This document shows, piece after piece, positions 1 through 3,888 of a stretch of DNA of 5,381 nt. The translations under genes and the position numbers were made by a program. How positions within the stretch are numbered: position 1 is the stretch's first letter; each line of letters opens with the position of its first letter. Where the stretch lies: positions 1 to 5,381 of the forward strand of contig JAUYLR010000094.1 of assembly GCA_030698935.1 (NCBI GenBank). Reading direction: 5' to 3'. The notes under the pieces are model-generated. The model worked only from the letters and a program-made list of their open reading frames with translations. It was not told the origin of the DNA and made no database searches. The stretch comes from a bacterium (GTDB taxonomy: Bacteria; Patescibacteriota; Minisyncoccia; Phycocordibacterales; UBA2100).

Positions 1-200
1 GGATAGAGGCCATACACCGGATTTCTGTTACCAAGAGCGTTGCATTGAGCAGCATCACGCCGTTCCTCACACTTGTGATTGCGTGGGTAGTACTCGGCCT
101 CACCCCCAACCTGTGGCAGGTCATTTCTCTCGTTCCACTCACCATCGGGGTTCTCTTGTTGACCGGCCATTTGAAACGCATTGGCCCGAAGTCTGTATGA
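1..200 (+). CDS. EamA/DMT-type membrane transporter, C-terminal fragment
   Basis: This is the 3' end of a gene that begins before the window; the reading frame starts at base 3 and ends with TGA at 198-200, giving 65 residues. Two hydrophobic stretches are visible, roughly residues 13-32 (SSITPFLTLVIAWVVLG and neighbours) and 38-54 (LWQVISLVPLTIGVLLL), followed by a short basic tail (HLKR). The arrangement of a Ser/Pro-containing helix, a short loop and a last helix with a Gly-rich middle and basic end is typical of the end of EamA (drug/metabolite transporter) domains, which export small metabolites across the inner membrane. Substrate cannot be inferred. The stop codon overlaps the ATG of the next gene (ATGA), so the two are probably co-transcribed. 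The family call rests on the helix pattern of a short fragment; another polytopic membrane protein is possible. Confidence 0.6.
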   Translation, partial: IEAIHRISVTKSVALSSITPFLTLVIAWVVLGLTPNLWQVISLVPLTIGVLLLTGHLKRIGPKSV

Positions 201-460
201 AGTCTCGCGTTTCTCATGTTACCTACATCCTTGAATGTGCGGACAAAACTTTGTACGTCGGGTGTACGAATAATTTGGAGAAACGGTTGCGGGAACACAA
301 CGGCGCAAAGAGCGGAGCGCACTACACCAAAATCCGCCGGCCGGTTGTGCTCAGGCACTCGGAAACGTTTCGCTCGCTCGCAAAAGCGCGGGCTCGCGAA
401 GCGGAGATAAGGCGCTTGTCGCGCAAAGAGAAACTGGAATTAATTGGCGGGAATTCTTAA
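197..460 (+). CDS. GIY-YIG nuclease domain protein (UPF0213/YhbQ-like)
   Basis: An 87-residue protein consisting of a single GIY-YIG domain. The first motif is TYIL (residues 9-12), the second is LYVG (19-22), followed by CTNNLEKR with the expected conserved Arg30 and then REHN; the C-terminal segment AREAEIRRLSRKEK supplies the conserved Glu (Glu68 or Glu70), and the protein ends in the usual K..LI pattern. Stand-alone GIY-YIG proteins of this size form the UPF0213/YhbQ family, whose members are proposed to act on DNA; the physiological role is poorly known. I chose the ATG at 197 because the domain starts right after it and it overlaps the upstream stop as ATGA. An in-frame ATG at 83 would add 38 residues read out of frame through the transporter gene and is not credible. 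No Shine-Dalgarno is visible, so translational coupling is likely. Confidence 0.88.
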   Translation: MKSRVSHVTYILECADKTLYVGCTNNLEKRLREHNGAKSGAHYTKIRRPVVLRHSETFRSLAKARAREAEIRRLSRKEKLELIGGNS

Positions 461-489
461 TATTTTCCGTATCGTGGTAGCATGCACCC

Positions 490-1473
490 ATGCTTGTAGA
501 TGAAGTAACAATACGCCTGCACGCGGGGCGGGGCGGCCGCGGCGCCGTCGCGTTCAATAGAGTAAAACTCATGCAGGGGCCGGTGGGGGGCGATGGCGGC
601 AACGGCGGGAACGTGTATTTTGAAGGTGTTTCCAACATTAATGCGCTCATGTCGTATGCAAGCAACAAAGTGATGAAGGCCGAAGACGGAAAAAACGGCC
701 GCGGCCAATTTCTGGACGGACGCCGCGGCGAGGACCTCGTTCTCAAAATCCCCACGGGAACGACCATTACAAATCTTGGCACAGGCTACAAGCAGGAGTT
801 AATACATGTCGGAGAGAGGATTCTGGCGGCGGGCGGCGGCATGGGCGGAAAAGGGAATTTCAAATATCGCTCTTCAATAAATACGACCCCGCTTCAGTTT
901 CAGGAAGGGTTGGCGGGAGACGTGTGCGAATATCATCTTGAGCTACGGCTCATCGCCGATGTCGGGCTCGTGGGATTGCCGAACGCGGGGAAGTCCAGCC
1001 TCCTCAATGAACTTACCGCCGCAAAAGTTAAAGTTGCGAATTATGCGTTCACCACGCTTGAGCCGCACCTCGGCGCTTACTACGAACTCATTATCGCCGA
1101 TATTCCGGGCTTGATTGAAGGCGCATCATCAGGGAGGGGTCTCGGCGTTAAATTTCTGAAGCACATTGAGCGGACGACGACGCTCTTCCATCTTGTGTCT
1201 GCCGAATCGGAGGACCCCGCGCGGGATTACGAAGTCATCCGCAACGAACTGGAAATCCACAACCCGCTTCTGACGACAAAAACAGAATATGTACTTCTCA
1301 CAAAAACTGATGCGGTGGCCCCGAAAGTGGTGAAAGAGAAAACTGCAATCCTGAAAAAGATTGGTCTGAAACCGGTTCCCGTATCAATTTTGGAAACGGA
1401 GAGTCTTGATGAGGTGAAAAAGATACTGAACAAAATCAAGGCGGAAAAGTTGAAATCGGTGGAAGAAAAATAG
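490..1473 (+). CDS. obg: GTPase Obg (short form)
   Basis: A 327-residue Obg/CgtA GTPase, a ribosome-associated factor involved in large-subunit assembly and stress control. The N-terminal glycine-rich Obg fold covers about residues 1-155 (VDEVTI, AGRGGRGAVAF, GGDGGNGGNVYF, AAGGGMGGKGN). The G domain follows: G1 GLPNAGKSS (162-170), switch I with FTTLEPHLG (187-195), G3 DIPG (204-207) then LIEGASSGRGLG, G4 as TKTD (271-274), and a G5-like SIL near 299. It lacks the C-terminal OCT domain of many Obg proteins, so it is shorter than long family members. The ATG at 490 gives MLVDEVTI, aligning with the usual MFVDEV start. It lies 29 nt after the GIY-YIG stop with no clear Shine-Dalgarno. G4 is normally NKxD, so Thr271 in place of Asn is a departure. 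Its neighbour downstream is convergent. Confidence 0.96.
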   Translation: MLVDEVTIRLHAGRGGRGAVAFNRVKLMQGPVGGDGGNGGNVYFEGVSNINALMSYASNKVMKAEDGKNGRGQFLDGRRGEDLVLKIPTGTTITNLGTGYKQELIHVGERILAAGGGMGGKGNFKYRSSINTTPLQFQEGLAGDVCEYHLELRLIADVGLVGLPNAGKSSLLNELTAAKVKVANYAFTTLEPHLGAYYELIIADIPGLIEGASSGRGLGVKFLKHIERTTTLFHLVSAESEDPARDYEVIRNELEIHNPLLTTKTEYVLLTKTDAVAPKVVKEKTAILKKIGLKPVPVSILETESLDEVKKILNKIKAEKLKSVEEK

Positions 1474-1480
1474 GAAGCAC

Positions 1481-1513
1481 TCGTATTCCGTCATTTCGTC
1501 GTATCTCGTCATT
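1481..1513 (+). repeat. 15-bp direct repeat next to the palindrome
   Basis: TCGTATTCCGTCATT (1481-1495) is repeated as TCGTATCTCGTCATT (1499-1513), differing at two adjacent positions. The second copy runs into the left arm of the 1508-1582 palindrome. It may be a relic of duplication when the palindrome was inserted or expanded, or local slippage. Confidence 0.5.
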
Positions 1514-1582
1514 GCGAGCGCAGCGAAGCAATCTAGGCGATTTGCACTTTGTTCTGGATTGCTTCGCGTTGCTCGCAATGAC
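1508..1582. repeat. Palindromic repeat between convergent genes
   Basis: Two 29-base arms, 1508-1536 and 1554-1582, are inverted copies matching at 25 of 29 positions around a 17-base centre. Each arm begins GTCATTGCGAGC and continues with GCGAAGCAATC. Repeats with this GTCATTGCGAGC...GAAGCAATC core are known from many unrelated bacterial genomes, and translated out of frame they give the familiar spurious peptide DCFAALAMT, which is readable here on the reverse strand. The element fills most of the spacer between obg and the reverse-strand oxidoreductase gene. As RNA it can form a long stem from either strand, so it may help separate the two converging transcripts, although neither arm is followed by a strong T-run. 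Whether it is a non-autonomous mobile unit is inference. Confidence 0.85.
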
Positions 1583-1605
1583 AAAATGTAAGTACTTGTA
1601 ATATT

Positions 1606-2964
1606 TTACACATTGTTTCCCGCCACGTACCCAGTGGTCCAACACATCTGGAGCGAATATCCCCCCGACGGACGGTTGATGTGCAACACGTCGCCCGTGA
1701 GATAAAGATTTTTTACAATAAGAGAGCGCATTGCGCGCGTATCTACCTCCGCAAGCGGCACTCCGCCGTCTGAAATAACGGCGCGGTCCACTCCCATGAG
1801 GCCGGTTATAGTGAGCGGCGCAGCCTTCAAAATATGCACAAGACGTTTGCGTTCTTCTTTCGTAACACTGTGCGACTTGATGTCCGGCTGCGGAAGCGCG
1901 AGCAATCCGAGAACGGCGCGCGCCAGCCCCGCCGGTAGTGGCGGGAGGCCAAGCCACGAAATCTGCTGATTCGCCTGTGGACGGCCATCAGGCACTATTT
2001 TCTCCAGCACATTCTTGAAATCTTTATTTTTGTTTGTATCAATCACGGAAAGCAAATTTTTCTCAAGTTCTGCAAAATCCATATCGGGGAACATGTCTAT
2101 GGTTGCGTTCACGTCGCCCTCGGAAAGCAATTGCCCGACAGCCCCCGCGCAATTTAATATTGTCGGGCCGGAGAGTCCAAAGTGCGTGAAAAGAAGCGGA
2201 CCCTTTTTTGAGAATGCTTTTTTGCCGTCGCCAAAGAAGGTGATTTTCATGTTCGCCAAAGTGACACCGGGCTGGGCTTTGACCCAACTCTCGCGCACTT
2301 TTATCGGCACGATAGTGGGGGTCGCGGGATTTACCGTGTGGCCGAGAGCGTTGAGCCACTTGAATCCGTCGCCCGTTGAGCCGGTTTCAGGATGAGAAAC
2401 TCCGCCGGTTGCGACAATAAACTTGTCTGCGGAATATGTTCCTGTCTGCGTGCCCCGCTCGCCTGCGTGCAACGCGCGGGCAGGCACAGGCAGGCCGCGA
2501 GAAGTTACTGCTTCTACGACGCGTCCCTTTTCCGCACGCAGTTCGTGGACGGTTACTTTGGTGAGAATTTCGACTTTGTTATCCGCAATATATTTCTTCA
2601 ATACTTTCGTAACATCCGTTGCTTTTTGCGTTTCCGGAAACGCGCGCTTGCGCGCTTCTACAACGAGCGGCAATCCGCGCTTTGTGAAAAAGTCAAAGGT
2701 ATCCTGCACGCCGAATACCGACAGCGGGGAATAGAGGAATTGTTGAGCCTCGCCGTAGTTTTTGAGAAATGCATGCTTGTCGTATTCCGCATTTGTAATG
2801 TTGCACCTGCCTCCACCCGTGATATCCAGTTTCTTTCCGACACCGGCATTTTTCTCAATCAGCAGAACTGATTTCCCGCGTTCTCCCGCGCGCCCCGCCG
2901 CCATCATTCCGGAGGCTCCGCCTCCGATAACGATAACGTCGTATTTTTGTTTCTGGCTCTGCAT
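1606..2964 (-). CDS. HI0933/YhiN family FAD-dependent oxidoreductase
   Basis: A 452-residue flavoprotein. The N-terminus has a Rossmann dinucleotide-binding fold, YDVIVIGGGASGMMAA with GGGASG at 14-19 and the ribose-binding acidic residue Glu37 (LLIEKN). The family signature GKKLDITGGGRCNITN (43-58) follows, then ATGGVSHPETGSTGDG (185-200), and a C-terminal FAD-contact region with LTGDVLHINRPSGGYSLQ (422-439). This is the HI0933-like (TIGR00275, YhiN/BaiN) group, probable FAD-dependent oxidoreductases whose substrates are mostly unknown; an assignment to bile-acid chemistry would not be justified here. The protein is longer than the roughly 390-420 residues I expect, and two Gly/Pro/Ala-rich stretches (about 157-176 and 331-352) look like in-frame repeat insertions. 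The ATG at 2964 is the first before the Rossmann strand. It is divergent from the downstream small genes. Confidence 0.9.
   Translation of the reverse strand: MQSQKQKYDVIVIGGGASGMMAAGRAGERGKSVLLIEKNAGVGKKLDITGGGRCNITNAEYDKHAFLKNYGEAQQFLYSPLSVFGVQDTFDFFTKRGLPLVVEARKRAFPETQKATDVTKVLKKYIADNKVEILTKVTVHELRAEKGRVVEAVTSRGLPVPARALHAGERGTQTGTYSADKFIVATGGVSHPETGSTGDGFKWLNALGHTVNPATPTIVPIKVRESWVKAQPGVTLANMKITFFGDGKKAFSKKGPLLFTHFGLSGPTILNCAGAVGQLLSEGDVNATIDMFPDMDFAELEKNLLSVIDTNKNKDFKNVLEKIVPDGRPQANQQISWLGLPPLPAGLARAVLGLLALPQPDIKSHSVTKEERKRLVHILKAAPLTITGLMGVDRAVISDGGVPLAEVDTRAMRSLIVKNLYLTGDVLHINRPSGGYSLQMCWTTGYVAGNNV
1909..1974 (-). repeat. Second probable in-frame repeat insertion in the oxidoreductase gene
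   Basis: A small perfect hairpin, CCCGCC (1928-1933), loop GGTAGT, GGCGGG (1940-1945), sits in a GC-rich stretch coding for residues about 331-352, with GLPPLPAGLARAVLGLL at its core. The segment is Pro/Leu/Ala rich, unlike its surroundings. It may be a second short palindromic unit tolerated in frame in a surface loop. The protein boundaries are approximate. Confidence 0.4.
2437..2496 (-). repeat. In-frame repeat insertion inside the oxidoreductase gene
   Basis: On the forward strand, CCTGTCTGCGTGCCCCGC on the left is an imperfect inverted match to GCGGGCAGGCACAGGCAGG on the right, around a CGCCTGCGTGCAACGC centre. In the reverse-strand gene this reads as residues 157-176, including GLPVPARALHAGERGTQTG, a GC-rich low-complexity segment lying between a beta strand (VVEAVTS) and the conserved YSADKFIVATGG segment where family members normally have a short turn. 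Palindromic units of this composition are scattered through CPR genomes, in and between genes (recollection, not checked). That it is an inserted unit is inference. Confidence 0.55.
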
Positions 2965-2970
2965 AGAGAA

Positions 2971-2979
2971 GGTATATCA
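2971..2979 (-). promoter_or_regulatory. Possible extended -10 for the oxidoreductase gene
   Basis: Read on the reverse strand, TGATATACC lies 6 nt before the ATG at 2964. The TG-N-TATACC arrangement fits an extended -10 (four of six bases match TATAAT). Transcription would then begin at or next to the start codon, giving a leaderless message. No -35 is seen at 17 nt. Weak on its own, but the same arrangement recurs at 3636-3644. Confidence 0.35.
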
Positions 2980-3009
2980 GGATTCGGCGCAGGGAGCGAG
3001 AGAATGGAA

Positions 3010-3047
3010 ACCTTATTTGCTTATTCAATTGAATAAGCAAATAAGGT
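3010..3047. repeat. Perfect 38-bp palindrome
   Basis: Bases 3010-3028 are the exact reverse complement of 3029-3047, centred on CAATTG with no spacer; the left arm begins ACCTTATTTGC and the right arm ends GCAAATAAGGT. It is AT-rich and ends 15 nt upstream of the -35 box at 3063. No T-run follows on either strand, so it is a poor intrinsic terminator. It could be an operator for a dimeric regulator of the two divergent transcription units, a recombination site or a repeat-family member. Confidence 0.9.
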
Positions 3048-3062
3048 CTGACGATTTAGAAT

Positions 3063-3091
3063 TTGACGGACTAAAGCAAACGTGATATTAT
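3063..3091 (+). promoter_or_regulatory. Strong sigma70-type promoter
   Basis: TTGACG (3063-3068) and TATTAT (3086-3091) are separated by exactly 17 nt, and TG at 3083-3084 places an extended -10 (TGATATTAT) as well. Each hexamer matches consensus at five of six positions. Transcription should start near 3097-3100, at the base of the structured region that follows. This is the clearest promoter in the window. Confidence 0.82.
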
Positions 3092-3097
3092 GTCTGT

Positions 3098-3234
3098 TCA
3101 CTATGAATCCCGTTAGAAGTCTCGGAAGTTGTGATTATTACGGGAATCATGTTTTCAATACTATAGCGTCGGGTCATTAGAAGCGTTAACAAGAGTCGGA
3201 AGCGCGAGCTTCCTACTTCTAAACGGGATGAACA
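3098..3234 (+). ncRNA. Structured leader, small RNA or palindromic repeat unit (unassigned)
   Basis: Directly after the promoter, 3107-3120 (ATCCCGTTAGAAGT) pairs with 3215-3229 (ACTTCTAAACGGGAT) as a 14-bp stem with one bulged A (3221). Inside are a hairpin at 3130-3136/3145-3151 (seven pairs, two wobbles) and GGAAGC-GCGA-GCTTCC at 3198-3213, a six-pair stem with a GNRA-type tetraloop. The closing stem includes the A and T of the zinc-ribbon start codon at 3228-3230. It could therefore be a translation-controlling leader. No terminator follows the stem, arguing against a separate small RNA. Alternatively the inverted ends mark a short mobile palindromic unit; I have an unverified memory of short CPR hypothetical peptides beginning MNPVR that would come from such units. 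It matches no RNA family I recognise (not 6S, RNase P, tmRNA or SRP RNA). Confidence 0.45.
3103..3180 (+). CDS. Possible 25-residue leader peptide
   Basis: An ATG at 3103, a few bases after the predicted transcription start, opens 25 codons ending in TAG at 3178-3180. The peptide begins MNPVRSLGSCDYYGN and ends TIASGH; it is polar with one Cys and has no membrane segment or recognisable domain. Its frame runs through the outer stem and first hairpin of the structured unit, so translation would disrupt that fold. It might be a leader peptide, but it may equally be a chance frame through a repeat. No ribosome binding site is visible. Confidence 0.2.
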   Translation: MNPVRSLGSCDYYGNHVFNTIASGH

Positions 3235-3404
3235 CATCTAAGACACCAGTAAATACCTTTCAGTGGCGGGGCAAGGTTGCCCCCAAGCCGGAGCGCGAAA
3301 AAGCGCCTGTTTGCGCGTGCGGAAATAAGTATCTCAAGACCCGCAAAAATCAGAAGGAATGTCTGCGCTGTATCTTGAACAAGGGCAGGACGATGATGCG
3401 GTAA
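3228..3404 (+). CDS. Small zinc-ribbon protein, 58 residues
   Basis: A 58-residue basic protein beginning MNTSKTPVNTFQWRGK. A possible zinc site is formed by C29-A-C31-G (VCACGN) and C45-L-R-C48 (ECLRC), a CxC plus CxxC arrangement 13 residues apart, followed by a Lys/Arg-rich tail ending GRTMMR. Zinc ribbons of this size often bind nucleic acid or ribosomes, but no family is recognised, so no function is assigned. The ATG at 3228 is the only ATG upstream of the Cys pairs in this frame; the frame stays open upstream to a TGA at 3132 without another ATG. There is no Shine-Dalgarno, and the start codon is partly inside the long stem described at 3098-3234, so expression may depend on opening that stem. 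The promoter at 3063-3091 would drive it. Confidence 0.6.
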   Translation: MNTSKTPVNTFQWRGKVAPKPEREKAPVCACGNKYLKTRKNQKECLRCILNKGRTMMR

Positions 3405-3422
3405 AGAGCCGCAGCGTTTGCA

Positions 3423-3431
3423 TGCTAGAAT
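3423..3431 (+). promoter_or_regulatory. Extended -10 promoter before the basic micro-protein
   Basis: TGCTAGAAT fits the extended -10 pattern TG-N-TANAAT, with five of six bases of the hexamer matching TATAAT. No convincing -35 lies 17 nt upstream (AAAGAG). Transcription would begin near 3438, about 29 nt before the ATG at 3467. It follows the zinc-ribbon stop by 18 nt. Confidence 0.5.
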
Positions 3432-3466
3432 AAGCGCATTACAAGAACGGAATAACCATATTCACA

Positions 3467-3535
3467 ATGGCAAAAAAGAAAAAGAGAAATTATTCAAAGG
3501 TTCCCGGAGGGAAACGACGGATGAGGCACAAGTGA
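3467..3535 (+). CDS. Ultrabasic 22-residue micro-protein
   Basis: A very short reading frame that begins MAKKKKRNYSKVPGG and ends KRRMRHK before TGA at 3533-3535. Eleven of 22 residues are Lys or Arg and there is no acidic residue. This composition, with Tyr, Pro-Gly-Gly and a terminal Arg/His/Lys cluster, resembles tiny ribosomal proteins that thread into rRNA (the Thx, L36 or AURKAIP1/COX24 size class), but I cannot match it to any of them. An extended -10 promoter upstream supports expression. No Shine-Dalgarno is seen. The frame could be fortuitous, and only conservation in relatives would settle it. Confidence 0.45.
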   Translation: MAKKKKRNYSKVPGGKRRMRHK

Positions 3536-3541
3536 AAAATG

Positions 3542-3614
3542 GTATTTAGTATCTTGTATTCGGTATCTTGTATGGATACGAAATACGGGATACGAAATAC
3601 CAAATACTGAATAC
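3542..3614. repeat. Inverted array of GTATNNN heptads
   Basis: From 3542 the sequence runs as heptads GTATTTA, GTATCTT, GTATTCG, GTATCTT and then GTATG; from 3574 it continues inverted as GGATAC, GAAATAC, GGGATAC, GAAATAC, CAAATAC, TGAATAC. There are thus five units one way and six the other, a 73-bp imperfect palindrome with strict 7-bp phase. The strand that reads as protein gives YEIRDTKYQILNT, a peptide type I associate with intergenic repeats of CPR genomes (recollection). It lies between the micro-protein stop and the DUF5654 gene. The role is unknown: protein-binding array, transcript-end hairpin or mobile repeat. Confidence 0.85.
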
Positions 3615-3637
3615 ACAATCGCCCGCGGGCGATTGTG
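3614..3637. repeat. Perfect 24-bp GC-rich palindrome
   Basis: CACAATCGCCCG (3614-3625) is exactly reverse-complemented by CGGGCGATTGTG (3626-3637). It abuts the heptad array and its right end overlaps the TG of the extended -10 at 3636-3644. As RNA from upstream it would be a strong hairpin followed by TATTATTGTT, a weak T-rich tail, so it could end transcription coming from the small genes. As DNA it could be an operator over the DUF5654 promoter. Confidence 0.85.
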
Positions 3638-3644
3638 GTATTAT
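3636..3644 (+). promoter_or_regulatory. Extended -10 for the DUF5654 operon, probably leaderless
   Basis: TGGTATTAT fits the extended -10 pattern TG-N-TATTAT (five of six to TATAAT). It ends seven nt before the ATG at 3652, so initiation would fall on or beside the start codon, giving a leaderless message, which agrees with the absence of a Shine-Dalgarno. The position of a -35 box is occupied by the 24-bp palindrome (CAATCG), so no -35 is evident. Confidence 0.5.
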
Positions 3645-3651
3645 TGTTCGT

Positions 3652-3888
3652 ATGAGCGATTTAAAAGAGGGCTTGCGAAGCAACATTCTCACGTATATCG
3701 GAGGGGCTTTCGGATTAGTCGCGGGCCTCGCGTGGAACGACGCAATAAAAGAGTTGATTCAATACGCGTGTCCGCTTGCCACCGACACCCTCGCGGCGAA
3801 GTTCATTTATGCAGGCATCATCACGGTCGTGGTCGTTATCATCATTACGTACCTTGAGAAGATTTTCAAAAATGAAACAGGCAATTGA
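3652..3888 (+). CDS. DUF5654 family small membrane protein
   Basis: A 78-residue protein with two predicted membrane helices: about residues 11-28, containing the motif GGAFGLVAGLAWNDAIKELI (17-36), and about 51-68 (FIYAGIITVVVVIIITYL), with a short loop containing one Cys between them and a charged C-terminus. The AFGLVAGLAWNDAI motif followed by a second hydrophobic helix is characteristic of DUF5654 proteins, short membrane proteins of unknown function known to me from CPR bacteria and some archaea. The ATG at 3652 is preferred to one at 3568, whose extra 28 residues are read through the repeat array and palindrome. The next gene overlaps its last 17 nt, so the two are probably translated from one message. 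Confidence 0.8.
   Translation: MSDLKEGLRSNILTYIGGAFGLVAGLAWNDAIKELIQYACPLATDTLAAKFIYAGIITVVVVIIITYLEKIFKNETGN

Noticed and set aside
83..196. N-terminal extension of the GIY-YIG gene from the ATG at 83
   Set aside because: It lies inside the transporter coding region in another frame, and the domain starts immediately after the ATG at 197.
351..782. 143-codon reverse-strand open frame
   Set aside because: Antisense to the GIY-YIG and obg genes, with composition expected of a shadow frame and no domain.
1384..1584. Reverse-strand frame giving MSLRATRSNPEQ and DCFAALAMT
   Set aside because: This is the well-known false protein produced by translating the palindromic repeat; it also overlaps the end of obg.
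2015..2871. Forward-strand open frames of 126, 159 and 103 codons
   Set aside because: Antisense to the well-supported oxidoreductase gene and without recognisable domains.
3010..3047. Palindrome as an intrinsic terminator
   Set aside because: No T-run on either side, no loop, and it lies upstream of both flanking divergent genes rather than at a gene end.
2855..3085. Frames reading LIQLNKQIR on both strands
   Set aside because: The same peptide on both strands is just the 38-bp palindrome being translated.
3542..3637. CRISPR array
   Set aside because: The units are 7 bp with no spacers and switch orientation; no cas gene is present.
3568..3651. N-terminal extension of the DUF5654 gene
   Set aside because: The added 28 residues come from the heptad array and the 24-bp palindrome; the family motif fits a start at 3652.
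3776..3871. N-terminal extension of the CrtC-like gene
   Set aside because: It would overlap the DUF5654 coding region by over 100 nt and adds a Ser/Arg-rich out-of-frame sequence.
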